Notes under the pieces: model-generated
Seen by the model: only the letters and a program-made list of their open reading frames with translations
What the model was told of the DNA's origin: nothing
Databases searched by the model: none
Assembly: GCA_934486875.1 (NCBI GenBank)
Contig: CAKSPU010000004.1
Coordinates: 1-64,000 of the forward strand
DNA length: 64,000 bases
Direction: 5' to 3'
Source: an uncultured Oscillospiraceae bacterium
Lineage (GTDB): Bacteria > Bacillota > Clostridia > Oscillospirales > Ruminococcaceae
Position numbers and translations under genes: made by a program
Shown: positions 52,776 to 61,423 of the stretch, one piece after another
Layout: the number at the start of each line of letters is the position of its first letter
How positions within the stretch are numbered: position 1 is the first letter of the stretch

Positions 52776-53610
52776 CTTTGCCGCCTCCCCTGAGTATTTT
52801 TGAGTTTCTCACCTGAATGAGATTTACAAGAAAAAGTATGAGAAATGATGCCGCAAGCATTACAAGGGCAATTGCCGTTGCGCTGGCATAGTCATATTCC
52901 TGAAGCTCCGACATTATTATGAGCGGAGTTATCTCTGTTTCAAAGGGCTGATTTCCTGCAATGAAAACCACGCTGCCGTATTCTCCGAGACATCTTCCGA
53001 ACGCAAGTCCGAAGCCCGTGAACACCGCAGGCATTATCTCGGGGAATATGACCTGCCGGAATGTTCTGCTCCTGCTTGCGCCGAGGGTAGATGCTGCTTC
53101 TTCAAGAGAGCCGTCGAGCTTTTCAAGCACGGGCTGAACTGCTCTTACGACAAAGGGAATGCCGATAAAGACAAGTGCCACGGTTATTCCCGCACGGGTG
53201 TAGGCTATCTTTATGCCGAATCTTGCAAAGAAGCTTCCGATGATGCCCTTGTCCGCTGTGAGTGATGTGAGGGCGATGCCTGCAACGGCTGTGGGGAGTG
53301 CAAAGGGCAGCTCTATCATTCCGTCCAGGATACGCTTGAAGGGGAAATCATATCTTACAAGCACCCACGCAAGTATCACGCCCATAACTGCATTTATAAG
53401 AGAGGCAACGAATGCTGTGAGAAAGCTTACCCTGAAGCTTGCAAGCACCCTGTCTCTCGTTATCACCGCAATGATGTCGCCAAGACTCAGCTGTGCGGTG
53501 AATATGACCAGGGACGCAAGCGGTATAAGAACTATCACGCTGAGGAGCGTTACGGTCACGCCCATTGAAAGCCCGAAGCCCGGGATTATTCTTTTGTTTG
53601 ACCTTTTCAT
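52768..53610 (-). CDS. cysT: Sulfate ABC transporter permease CysT (CysU)
   Basis: 280 aa, six membrane segments, EAA loop EEAASTLGASRSRTFRQVIFP. It starts 24 bp after the binding-protein gene. Order sbp-cysT-cysW-cysA matches classical sulfate importers. Confidence 0.94.
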   Translation of the reverse strand: MKRSNKRIIPGFGLSMGVTVTLLSVIVLIPLASLVIFTAQLSLGDIIAVITRDRVLASFRVSFLTAFVASLINAVMGVILAWVLVRYDFPFKRILDGMIELPFALPTAVAGIALTSLTADKGIIGSFFARFGIKIAYTRAGITVALVFIGIPFVVRAVQPVLEKLDGSLEEAASTLGASRSRTFRQVIFPEIMPAVFTGFGLAFGRCLGEYGSVVFIAGNQPFETEITPLIIMSELQEYDYASATAIALVMLAASFLILFLVNLIQVRNSKILRGGGKGA

Positions 53611-53634
53611 AACTGCCTGTGCCCTGCCTTTAAA

Positions 53635-54657
53635 TTATTTTCCCTCGTATATCTCGTCGAACACGCCGCCGTCTGCGAAATGCTTCGACTGAGCTTCGTC
53701 CCAGCCGCCGAAATCCGCAATGGTCACAAGCTCAACATTCAGATCGAACACATCTGCATATTCACTGAGGATAGCTTCATTGTACGGTCTGTAGTAATTG
53801 TCCCCTGCGATGCGCTGTGCTTCGTCGGAGTAAAGGAAGTTCAGATACTCTTCTGCGGCATCTCTTGTTCCTCTCTTGTCAACTACCTTATCCACCACCG
53901 CCACGGAGGGCTGTGCAAGAATGCTTATACTGGGGGTGATCATCTCGTAATCGTCGGGATAGTCTTTGACGGAAAGATACGCTTCGTTTTCCCAGGCAAG
54001 GAGCACATCTCCCTGACCGTTCTCAACAAAGGTTGTGGTAGCTCCTCTTGCTCCCGAATCAAGGACAAGGACGTTTTCGTAAAGCTTCTTTATAAATTCC
54101 TTGGTCTTTGCTTCATCGCCGCCGTAGGCTCTTTCGGCATATCCCCAGGCTGCAAGATAATTCCACCTTGCGCCGCCCGATGTCTTGGGGTTGGGGGTGA
54201 TTATTCCCACATCTTCCTTGATAAGATCGTCCCAGTCGTGGATATCCTTGGGGTTGCCCTTTCTTACAAGGAAAACTATTGTAGATGTGTACGGTGAGCT
54301 GTCGTTGGGGAACTCGCTCACCCAGCCGTCGTCGATAAGTCCTGCATCTCTTACGGCGTTAACGTCATATTCAAGTGCGAGGGTCACAACATCTGCTTCA
54401 AGTCCGTTGGCAACTTCAAGTGCCTGCTTGCCCGAGCCGCCGTGGGACTGTGTTATCTCAATGTCCTGACCGGTAAGCTCATTCCAGTGCTGTGCAAAAA
54501 TTTCATTGTATGCTTCGTAAAGCTCTCTTGTGGGGTCGTAGGATACATTTGTAAGGGTGACAGTTTCCACGTCCGAGCTGTCAGAGCAGCCCGCAAAGGA
54601 AACAAGACCGATGACTGCTGCGGATAATAAAGCGATGGCTCTGATATTCTTTTTCAT
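53635..54657 (-). CDS. sbp: Sulfate-binding lipoprotein
   Basis: 340 aa. Signal peptide with lipobox SFAGC (Cys24), then the Sbp/CysP fold with the hallmark [39 protein letters not shown] and [18 protein letters not shown]. Captures sulfate (or thiosulfate) for CysTWA. It is the first conventional gene of the sulfur operon and is preceded by a 19-codon micro-ORF. Confidence 0.95.
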   Translation of the reverse strand: MKKNIRAIALLSAAVIGLVSFAGCSDSSDVETVTLTNVSYDPTRELYEAYNEIFAQHWNELTGQDIEITQSHGGSGKQALEVANGLEADVVTLALEYDVNAVRDAGLIDDGWVSEFPNDSSPYTSTIVFLVRKGNPKDIHDWDDLIKEDVGIITPNPKTSGGARWNYLAAWGYAERAYGGDEAKTKEFIKKLYENVLVLDSGARGATTTFVENGQGDVLLAWENEAYLSVKDYPDDYEMITPSISILAQPSVAVVDKVVDKRGTRDAAEEYLNFLYSDEAQRIAGDNYYRPYNEAILSEYADVFDLNVELVTIADFGGWDEAQSKHFADGGVFDEIYEGK

Positions 54658-54711
54658 AATAAATGACCTCTTTTCGTTATTTTGATCGATGTGAACATAT
54701 CCGAAAAAAGA

Positions 54712-54771
54712 TCACTGACATCGTCCGAAACGAAAATTGGCTCTCACCAGCCTAATAAAAAAGTGCTTCAT
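54712..54771 (-). CDS. Conserved micro-ORF (possible leader peptide) of the sulfur operon
   Basis: 19-codon frame reading MKHFFIRLVRANFRFGRCQ, with GGAG 8 nt before the ATG. It lies between the operon's promoter and sbp. A second frame at 58649-58735 in the methionine importer shares FF-x-(K/R)-LVRANFRFGR, although its codons differ at wobble positions, which indicates selection on the peptide. The Cys codon near the end fits a cysteine-responsive leader, but a functional microprotein is equally possible. I do not recognise the family. No terminator hairpin follows before sbp. Confidence 0.7.
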   Translation of the reverse strand: MKHFFIRLVRANFRFGRCQ

Positions 54772-54798
54772 AATCTCAGCTCCAAAAGGATTTTTACT

Positions 54799-54812
54799 GT
54801 CACCTTTGTGAC
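54799..54812. promoter_or_regulatory. Palindrome at the predicted start of the sulfur operon transcript
   Basis: GTCAC-CTTT-GTGAC, 8 to 21 bp beyond the -10 box, covers the expected +1. It could be the operator of the CymR-like or LysR-type regulator, or a 5'-end hairpin stabilising the mRNA. Confidence 0.5.
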
Positions 54813-54819
54813 TGAGATT

Positions 54820-54848
54820 ATTATAGCACTTCAATCCTACTATGTCAA
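54820..54848 (-). promoter_or_regulatory. Promoter of the sulfate assimilation operon
   Basis: Minus strand TTGACA (54848-54843), 17-bp spacer, TATAAT (54825-54820), a full consensus. No other promoter of this quality was found down to 40640, so it probably drives all 17 genes plus the micro-ORF. Confidence 0.88.
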
Positions 54849-54908
54849 TAGGTTTTGTAAGGTTTTAGAAAATTTATACATTTCCTACTTAATTAATATG
54901 ATATTTTT

Positions 54909-55682
54909 TCACTTTTTAACAAAATTTTCCTCACGGTCAAAGAAATATCTTCCCGCTTCCGAAGAATACGCTGCCCTTATTCCGAGAGCATCACCCATAA
55001 CACCGCTTTTTGCGATATTTTCGGGGGTGTCAAGGGCAATGAGCCGTCCCTCTTTCATCACCGCTATCCTGTCGGAGAACTTAAAGGCAAGCTCAGGGTC
55101 GTGCATCACGGTTATGACCGTTCTGCCGCTGTCACGGAGAGATACGATAAGGTCGGATATTTCAAGCTTGTGCCTGAAATCAAGATAGGTCATTGGCTCG
55201 TCAAGGAGGATAATGTCCGTGTCCTGGGCAAGGGTCATTGCAATGCGAGCTTTCTGCTGCTGTCCTCCCGAAAGCTCGTTCATCATACAGTCGGCAATGT
55301 CCGCAGCTCCTGCCATTTCAAGGGCTTTGTCAACGATTTTAATATCCTCGGGGGTGTATCTTCTCGGATAGCCGAGATAGGGAAAACGCCCGTGAGATAC
55401 AAGGGAGCGGACGGATATGCTGCCGATGCTCTTCATCTGTTCAAGATATGATATCCGCCTTGCAGCGGCGTTTCTGGACATTTTTGAAATATCCTCTCCC
55501 CCTGCATATATCCCGCCCGATGTACAGGGGATAAGCCCTGCGCACATAAGGAGGAGGGTACTTTTTCCGCAGCCGTTTGCGCCGATGACAGAGGTTATAT
55601 TTCCTTTTGGGAACACTGCCGAAACATCTGAAACAACGATCTTTCTGCCATAGCCGCCGCTGACATTTTTAAGCTCAAGCAC
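54909..55682 (-). CDS. Iron-complex/cobalamin-type ABC transporter ATP-binding protein
   Basis: 257 aa of the FepC/BtuD group: Walker A GANGCGKST near 34, signature LSGGQQQKARIAM, Walker B IILLDEPMTYLD. Overlaps the permease gene by 8 bp. Last gene of a three-gene importer inserted between the sulfate and methionine systems. Confidence 0.92.
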   Translation of the reverse strand: MLELKNVSGGYGRKIVVSDVSAVFPKGNITSVIGANGCGKSTLLLMCAGLIPCTSGGIYAGGEDISKMSRNAAARRISYLEQMKSIGSISVRSLVSHGRFPYLGYPRRYTPEDIKIVDKALEMAGAADIADCMMNELSGGQQQKARIAMTLAQDTDIILLDEPMTYLDFRHKLEISDLIVSLRDSGRTVITVMHDPELAFKFSDRIAVMKEGRLIALDTPENIAKSGVMGDALGIRAAYSSEAGRYFFDREENFVKK

Positions 55683-56676
55683 TGTGTCTCGCCTCCTTTT
55701 TTCGGATAAGGAGCCAGAGGAAGAAGGGCACGCCGATGTAGGACACCACTATTCCCAAGGGCATCTCATAGGGGTCAAAAAGGGTCCTTGCCGCCGTGTC
55801 GCAGAGGGTCAGGAATATTGCCCCGATAACTGCGCACAGGGGCAGCACGGCGGTATTTTCCGAGCTGCCCGCAATTTTCCGTGATATGTGAGGAACGATA
55901 AGCCCCACAAAGCCGATGAGCCCCGAAAAGCTTACCGCCGCTCCCGCAAGCACCGCTGCTGCCGTGAGACAGACAAATCTCACAGCTCCCACGTTCATTC
56001 CAAGGCTGCCTGCGGTATTCTCTCCGAGGGAGAGAACATCAAGGTCGTGACTCAGCATAAAGGAGACGATAAGTCCCACAAGTATAAATATCCAGGTGGG
56101 GAAAAGGGAGGACATATTCACTCCCGAAACACCCCCTGTTTTGAATGCCGCCGTGCCTGTGAGGACATCGGGATAAAGGGTCGTCACCGTGTCGATGAAT
56201 GCATTCAAAAGGCTCGACACGCCTATTCCCGTGAGAACTATTGTCATTCGTGAGGCTCCCGTTTTCCGTGCAATGCCGTAAACGAGCATCACGGCGGCAA
56301 GGGCTCCGAGGAATGCTGCTGCGGGGCGGAGAGATGGAACTGCGGGAAAAAGGGCGGCGCAGAGGACTGTAAAAAGCCCCGCTCCCGAGTTCACGCCGAT
56401 TATATTCGGCGCTGCAAGGGGATTTCCAAGAACCGCCTGTATCACCGCTCCCGCCACTGCAAGCGCCGAGCCTGCAAGCACTGCTCCCAGAAGTCTCGGC
56501 AGCCTTATGTACAGCACTATCCGCATATCCTGTGAAATGTTTCCGTCAAGCAGATCTATAAAAAGCTCTTTTGGCGATATCCACCGTGAGCCTGCGCAGA
56601 GGGCAAGGACTGCTGTAAATACCAGCAGCACCAAGCATATGGCGATCTTGCCCCCACGAGGGATCTTCTTATTCAT
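55675..56676 (-). CDS. FecCD-family ABC transporter permease
   Basis: 333 aa with about ten membrane segments and family motifs (RLPRLLGAVLAGSALAVAGAVIQ, GLIGFVGLIVPHISR). A homodimeric channel for siderophores, heme or cobalamin. Overlaps both neighbours by 8 bp. Confidence 0.93.
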   Translation of the reverse strand: MNKKIPRGGKIAICLVLLVFTAVLALCAGSRWISPKELFIDLLDGNISQDMRIVLYIRLPRLLGAVLAGSALAVAGAVIQAVLGNPLAAPNIIGVNSGAGLFTVLCAALFPAVPSLRPAAAFLGALAAVMLVYGIARKTGASRMTIVLTGIGVSSLLNAFIDTVTTLYPDVLTGTAAFKTGGVSGVNMSSLFPTWIFILVGLIVSFMLSHDLDVLSLGENTAGSLGMNVGAVRFVCLTAAAVLAGAAVSFSGLIGFVGLIVPHISRKIAGSSENTAVLPLCAVIGAIFLTLCDTAARTLFDPYEMPLGIVVSYIGVPFFLWLLIRKKEARHSA

Positions 56677-57589
56677 AAAGAATATCCTCTAAATACTCGT
56701 AAGCTTCCGCCCAGCGCTCATTGGGCTTGTAATGGAACATATCCTTGGGGAGAAAATACACCTTGCCGTTTTTCACAGCATCTATTTCCGCCCACGCCTT
56801 GTTTGAGCCGAGAACGGCTTCATACTGCGCCTTTGCGGCTTCATCGTCCTCGCCCATAGTGGTGACGAAAACATATTCGGGGTTTGCACGGACAATGGCT
56901 TCAAGACTCAGCTCTTCAAGAACAGAGCTGTCGCTGTCGGCAATATTCACGCAGCCCAGCTGTGAAAGCATCTCACCTGTCATATTGTCGCTGCCCCTTG
57001 CCTTAACGCCCGAAGAATAGGCTCTGAGCAGCAGAATACTGTGGCTTTCCCTGCCCTCACTGCGGGCAAGGACTTCATCGACCTTCTCACGGACATTCTC
57101 GCCGTTTGCAACGTAAAGATCCTCACGTCCTGTTATATCGGTGAATATTTTCAGCACAGAAAGGTAATCATCAAAATTTTCCACATCAAGTACGGCTGTG
57201 GTAACGCCTGCGGGGTCAAGGACATCGGTTATCTCTGACTGATCCGCAACCGTTCCCGAAACTATGGCAAAATCAACGCCGTCACCGATGATGTTTTCCG
57301 TTGAAAGGCTGTGAACGCCGCCGTAATTCTTCACATCGTCAGGCAGCTCTAGCGTGGGACGGTCAAAGGCATCGCTTGTAACGCCGTAAAGCTCTCCCCC
57401 CGCAAGCTGCCATATTTCAGCAAGGCTTCCCGAAAGGACGGCTGTTTTTTCATAGCTTGTCACCTGCACCTCTCTGCCAAGGGCATCGGTAAAGGTGTAA
57501 ACAGGCTCTTCTGCGGCTTTGTCAGCCGAGCAGCCCGACAGGAAGATAAGCGCCGCAGAAAGTGCGGTCAAAATTACATTCTTTTTCAT
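56669..57589 (-). CDS. Iron-complex/cobalamin-type substrate-binding lipoprotein
   Basis: 306 aa. Lipobox FLSGC (Cys20), then a helical-backbone TroA/BtuF-like fold: VYTFTDALGREVQV, GVDFAIVSGTV, NPEYVFVTTMGED. Binds an iron chelate or corrinoid; specificity not visible. Transition-metal or B12 supply would suit siroheme, iron-sulfur and methionine metabolism around it, but this is only context. Confidence 0.9.
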   Translation of the reverse strand: MKKNVILTALSAALIFLSGCSADKAAEEPVYTFTDALGREVQVTSYEKTAVLSGSLAEIWQLAGGELYGVTSDAFDRPTLELPDDVKNYGGVHSLSTENIIGDGVDFAIVSGTVADQSEITDVLDPAGVTTAVLDVENFDDYLSVLKIFTDITGREDLYVANGENVREKVDEVLARSEGRESHSILLLRAYSSGVKARGSDNMTGEMLSQLGCVNIADSDSSVLEELSLEAIVRANPEYVFVTTMGEDDEAAKAQYEAVLGSNKAWAEIDAVKNGKVYFLPKDMFHYKPNERWAEAYEYLEDILYE

Positions 57590-57610
57590 ATATCATTCTC
57601 CGTGGAAACA

Positions 57611-57650
57611 AATTTGCCGAGCCCGCCGATTTTTTTCGGCAGACTCGGCA
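57611..57650 (-). terminator. Terminator after metQ
   Basis: TGCCGAGTCTGCCGA and TCGGCGGGCTCGGCA form a 15-bp stem with few mismatches on the minus strand, then AATTTGTTT. It separates metQ from the iron-complex importer genes, which may get only read-through; I find no strong promoter in the remaining 20 bp. Confidence 0.75.
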
Positions 57651-57668
57651 GATATCATATCGTATTTA

Positions 57669-58610
57669 TCAGAATATTGCTACAACTGCGCCGTTGTATG
57701 TATCTTCAATATACTGCTTTACCTTGTCGGTCTTAAGAGCATTTACAAGAGCTGTGGTCTTGGGGCTGTTCTCATCGCCGTTTCTTACTGCAACGATGTT
57801 TGCATAGGTCTGAGCCGCATCACCGGAAGCGTCCTCGGAAGCGATAGCATCGGAGATGCTAAGACCTGCTGCAAGAGCATAGTTTCCGTTGATTACTGCG
57901 AGAGAGCCTTCATCGCTGTTGCCGAACTGTGCTGCAACGGTATCAGCCTGAACGGTGATGATGTTGTAGCCCTTGTTGTCAACGATGTCGAGAGTTGTTA
58001 CACCGTCAGCGGCATTTGCGCCCTCGGGAAGTGTGATAAGACCTTCCTGTTCGAGGAGGAGGAGGGCTCTTGTCTCGTTGCTGTCGTCAGCGGGGATAAT
58101 GATAGTTGCGCCGTCGGGAGTTTCTGCAACGGACTCAACGCCGTTTCCGTAAAGTCCGAAGGGCTCGTAGTGGATAGATGCGGCAGCTACGAGATCTGTT
58201 CCGTTAGCCTCGTTGAAGCTGTTAAGGTAGGGTGTGTGCTGGAAGTAGTTAGCGTCGAGGGAGCCCTCGTTAAGAGATGTGTTGGGGAGAACATAATCAT
58301 CGAAGATAACAACTTCAAGGTCATAGCCTGCTGCTGCAAGGTCATCTCTTACCTGCTCGAGGATCTCGCCGTGAGGTGTGGAGGTTGCGCCTACTACAAG
58401 CTTTTCAAGGCCGTCTGAAGTGCTGTCATCGGCAGCAGCGGTGTCCTCAGCGGAAGCATCATCGGCAGCGGACTCGGCAGCGGAAGTATCGGCAGCTGCA
58501 TCAGCGGCAGATGTCTCGGTGGAGGTGGAGGTAGATGCGCCGCAGCCTGTTACAACGGCGGAAAGTGCGAGGGAGAGAATAAATGCGGAAATTTTCTTGA
58601 GATTTTTCAT
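57669..58610 (-). CDS. metQ: Methionine-binding lipoprotein MetQ
   Basis: 313 aa. Lipobox VVTGC (Cys23), an unusually long Ser/Thr/Ala/Asp linker (about 24-70), and the NlpA/MetQ domain: VVGATSTPHGEILEQV, DYVLPNTSLNEGSLDANYFQHTPYL. Delivers D/L-methionine to MetNI. It follows a conserved micro-ORF and is followed by a strong terminator. Codon use is biased to GCA/GCG/ACT as in other abundant lipoproteins here. Confidence 0.94.
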   Translation of the reverse strand: MKNLKKISAFILSLALSAVVTGCGASTSTSTETSAADAAADTSAAESAADDASAEDTAAADDSTSDGLEKLVVGATSTPHGEILEQVRDDLAAAGYDLEVVIFDDYVLPNTSLNEGSLDANYFQHTPYLNSFNEANGTDLVAAASIHYEPFGLYGNGVESVAETPDGATIIIPADDSNETRALLLLEQEGLITLPEGANAADGVTTLDIVDNKGYNIITVQADTVAAQFGNSDEGSLAVINGNYALAAGLSISDAIASEDASGDAAQTYANIVAVRNGDENSPKTTALVNALKTDKVKQYIEDTYNGAVVAIF

Positions 58611-58648
58611 AGTGATAGGTTCCTTTCATATTTAAAAAAGATTTATTT

Positions 58649-58735
58649 TCAGAGTTTTATTTCGTTCGGGCAACATCGCTGCATTCGCCCGAATCTGAAA
58701 TTCGCTCTTACAAGCTTGGTAAAAAAACTGTTCAT
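58649..58735 (-). CDS. Conserved micro-ORF between metI and metQ
   Basis: 28 codons starting MNSFFTKLVRANFRFGRMQ and ending RCCPNEIKL. AAAGGAG lies 6 nt before the ATG, directly after the metI stop. Twelve of the fourteen residues from Phe4 to Arg17 match the micro-ORF before sbp. TTCGGGC/GCCCGAA (58693-58687 and 58671-58665) form a 7-bp hairpin inside the frame, with the tandem Cys codons at its distal edge, so ribosome stalling there could affect folding and expression of metQ. Function is not established. Confidence 0.7.
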   Translation of the reverse strand: MNSFFTKLVRANFRFGRMQRCCPNEIKL

Positions 58736-58747
58736 TGCGGTCTCCTT

Positions 58748-59422
58748 TTATCTGATACGCTTATCTGTCTTTCTTGCGATAAACATACCCGTTTCCTGAA
58801 TTATCTGAACGATGATTATGGTAAGCAGAACGCATATCCAGATGATGTCATCGTTGAAACGCTGATATCCGAAGCTTACGGCTATCATTCCCAGTCCGCC
58901 GCCGCCGATTGTTCCTGCCATTGCGGAGTAGCCGAGAATGGTAACGAGGGAAATAACGCTGCCCACGATAAGGGAGGGCTTTGCTTCGGGGATAAGCACC
59001 CGACAGATTATTCTCATATCGGAAGCACCCATTGATTTTGCGGCTTCAATAACTCCGCCGCCCACTTCCTTGAAGGAGGACTCCGCCATTCTCGCAACAT
59101 ACGGAGCTGCGGCGATGACGAGGGTGACTATCATTGCGTTGTTGCCGAGGCTCGTGCCTGTGATGAGCTTTGCCACGGGGAGCATCGCAACCATTAAGAT
59201 AACAAAGGGAATGCTTCGGAAGATGTTGACAAGCACGCTCACAATGCGGTACAGCCAGGGCATCGGGTGAATGCCGTCCTTGGCGGTGACGTTTAAAAGT
59301 ATTCCCAGGGGAAGCCCGATAAGGTATGAGAAGAATGCGGAAACAAAGGTCATATAAACGGTTTCCCATATGCCTTTCTGAATGGTTCCCGAATCCCAGA
59401 GCTTTATAAGCAGTTCGGACAT
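58748..59422 (-). CDS. metI: Methionine ABC transporter permease MetI
   Basis: 224 aa with five membrane segments and the EAA loop IEAAKSMGASDMRIICRVLIPE. Its ATG directly follows the metN stop codon. Confidence 0.94.
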   Translation of the reverse strand: MSELLIKLWDSGTIQKGIWETVYMTFVSAFFSYLIGLPLGILLNVTAKDGIHPMPWLYRIVSVLVNIFRSIPFVILMVAMLPVAKLITGTSLGNNAMIVTLVIAAAPYVARMAESSFKEVGGGVIEAAKSMGASDMRIICRVLIPEAKPSLIVGSVISLVTILGYSAMAGTIGGGGLGMIAVSFGYQRFNDDIIWICVLLTIIIVQIIQETGMFIARKTDKRIR

Positions 59423-60418
59423 TTATTCCGCCTCCGTTTCGCTGAATTTTATGCCGTTGTCATCAAGATATTTTGTAACTCTCTCCGCAATGACACTATC
59501 ATCGGGGAGACCTATGATTATCTGACCGAACGCCTTGCCGCCAACGTCCCGGGTATCCGCTTTCAGGATATTGAGGGGAGCCTGACAGCTGAGAATAAGG
59601 TTTGCGATAACAGGCTTGTAGGAGGTCTCGCCGTCAAAGATGATGCGAATGACTCTGCCGCCCTTTATCTCCTCTGCGGTGTTAACGGAGGGGAGAATGA
59701 GCTTTCTTGCAATGTCCGACCTGGGATTTGCGAAAAGCTCGCTTACGGGGGCAAGCTCCGCAACATTTCCGCCGTCAAGGACAGCCGCCCTGTCGCATAT
59801 GCTCTCGATGACCTTCATTTCGTGGGTGATAACGATTATGGTAACTCCAAGTTCCTTGTTTACCTTTTTCAGGAGGTCAAGTATGGAACGGGTGGTGTCG
59901 GGGTCAAGGGCGCTTGTTGCCTCGTCGCAGAGGAGATATTTCGTCTCCGCCGCAAGGGCTCTGGCAATTGCCACACGCTGCTTCTGACCGCCCGAAAGCT
60001 GTGAGGGATAGGAGCTTTCCTTGTCCGCAAGTCCTACAAGTTCAAGAAGCTCTCTTGCTCTTTTTACTGCCTGCTCCTTGGGAACTTTGGCTATTTCAAG
60101 GGGGAAGCAGATGTTTTTCAGGACTGTTCTCTGCTCGAGAAGATTGAAGCCCTGGAATATCATTCCGATGCTTCTGCGCTTTATGAGAAGCTGTTTTTTG
60201 GAAAGTGCGCCCATTTCATCGCCGTCAATTATGACCTTGCCCGAGGTGGGGACTTCAAGGAAATTTATGCAGCGCACAAGCGTACTTTTTCCCGCTCCCG
60301 AAAGACCGATAATGCCGAAGATCTCGCCGTCATTTATAGTGAGATCCACGTCCGAAAGGGCGGTGAAGCCCCCTGCCGAGGTCTTATAGGTCTTTGAAAG
60401 ATTTTCTATCTGTATCAT
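59423..60418 (-). CDS. metN: Methionine ABC transporter ATP-binding protein MetN
   Basis: 331 aa: Walker A GLSGAGKST near 37, signature LSGGQKQRV, Walker B LLCDEATSALD, and a C-terminal NIL/ACT-like domain (about 255-331) that senses methionine and trans-inhibits the pump. Starts 34 bp after the SGNH hydrolase gene. Confidence 0.95.
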   Translation of the reverse strand: MIQIENLSKTYKTSAGGFTALSDVDLTINDGEIFGIIGLSGAGKSTLVRCINFLEVPTSGKVIIDGDEMGALSKKQLLIKRRSIGMIFQGFNLLEQRTVLKNICFPLEIAKVPKEQAVKRARELLELVGLADKESSYPSQLSGGQKQRVAIARALAAETKYLLCDEATSALDPDTTRSILDLLKKVNKELGVTIIVITHEMKVIESICDRAAVLDGGNVAELAPVSELFANPRSDIARKLILPSVNTAEEIKGGRVIRIIFDGETSYKPVIANLILSCQAPLNILKADTRDVGGKAFGQIIIGLPDDSVIAERVTKYLDDNGIKFSETEAE

Positions 60419-60452
60419 ATTTTCTTATGACCGTTCCTTTTTTATTATTGTG

Positions 60453-61079
60453 TCAGGCTGTCACATACTCGGATATTTTGCTGAAAATTGCGTGGGCAAG
60501 CTGTTTGTGACCTGCTCTGTCAAGATGCTCCCTGTCCGCACGGGAGGGTGATGCGTGGTCTGATGCCGCAAGGAAATCACAGCCTGTTTTTCTTGCCACA
60601 TACGAATATGCTTCCTTGAGCTTTCGGGAAACTCTCACGGAGTTTTCGTCAAACTCTTCGTCATAGCCCTTTTCGCCCACGCCGTCGGCAAGATGAATGG
60701 GGGAAACCAGAAGTATCTTTACGCTCGGGTCATACCGCCTGACCTGAGCCACAAGCTTTTCAACTCCCTGCGCAATGTCATCGGGAGCGTTTTGGTAGCA
60801 GCTCTTGCAGTCGTTTGTGCCAAGCATTATTATAACATAGCCCGGGGTGTGGCTTTCAAGAAGAATGGGAAGAACGTCGCTGCCCTTTCTGCCTGTGCGG
60901 TATGTGTCCTCAAAATCCGTAGTTCTTCCGCACAAGCCCTCCTCGTCAACGTGGAAGCCAAGGGGCGAAAGCCTGCTGCTGAGAATGCCCGTCCAGCGCT
61001 CGCTGAAATCATATCTCAGCTTTGTTTCGGGGTCATAGCCGTATGTATTTGAGTCTCCGAAGCACAAAAGGTTTTTCAT
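60453..61079 (-). CDS. Cytosolic SGNH/GDSL hydrolase
   Basis: 208 aa without signal peptide. GDSN (Ser nucleophile near residue 9), GTND near 93, and the C-terminal DREHLDRAGH with the Asp-x-x-His pair. It resembles the arylesterase/TesA-like lipase group. It is the first gene after the promoter of the metNIQ unit, so co-regulation with methionine uptake is likely; an O-acetyl ester substrate is an attractive but untested idea. Confidence 0.87.
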   Translation of the reverse strand: MKNLLCFGDSNTYGYDPETKLRYDFSERWTGILSSRLSPLGFHVDEEGLCGRTTDFEDTYRTGRKGSDVLPILLESHTPGYVIIMLGTNDCKSCYQNAPDDIAQGVEKLVAQVRRYDPSVKILLVSPIHLADGVGEKGYDEEFDENSVRVSRKLKEAYSYVARKTGCDFLAASDHASPSRADREHLDRAGHKQLAHAIFSKISEYVTA

Positions 61080-61140
61080 TTTCTTCCCTCCCTGCGATAT
61101 CTTTTCTGAAATGTCTTTAAATCCTATCGTTTATGTATGT

Positions 61141-61169
61141 ATTATAGCATTCTTTTTCAAACAAGTCAA
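61141..61169 (-). promoter_or_regulatory. Promoter of the SGNH-metNI-metQ unit
   Basis: Minus strand TTGACT (61169-61164), 17-bp spacer, TATAAT (61146-61141), about 60 nt before the first start codon. Confidence 0.82.
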
Positions 61170-61215
61170 ATTCATCTTTTTTATACTCAGTTATAAAAAA
61201 AACTTATAGCTTGTG

Positions 61216-61244
61216 TTGACTTACATAAAAAAATTCGGTATAAT
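61216..61244 (+). promoter_or_regulatory. Promoter of the LysR-type gene
   Basis: TTGACT (61216-61221), 17-bp spacer, TATAAT (61239-61244). The start codon is about 170 nt further, so the mRNA has a long AT-rich leader in which I see no gene or hairpin. This and the divergent promoter make up the 344-bp gap. Confidence 0.75.
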
Positions 61245-61423
61245 AGAAAACAAATAGGCAGTTTGACTACCAAGCCGCACAATTTGTATCTTATAACCGA
61301 TAATTTTAAAAATATTTCTCACCAATTTCCAATAAAGTCACACATATGCACAATATTGCAAAAAAATTCCGCACTATTTTTTGACCATATGTTCAACAGA
61401 CCTAACTGAAAGGAACCGTAAAA

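Noticed and set aside
54658..54819. SAM (S-box) or T-box riboswitch before the sulfur operon
   Set aside because: The leader is only about 150 nt, lacks S-box and T-box core motifs and any terminator/antiterminator pair, and contains a micro-ORF instead.
54772..54819. AATCTCAG...CTGAGATT as an RNA hairpin hiding the micro-ORF start
   Set aside because: The left arm directly follows the -10 box and lies mostly upstream of the expected transcription start, so it would not be in the RNA; at most it is a DNA feature.
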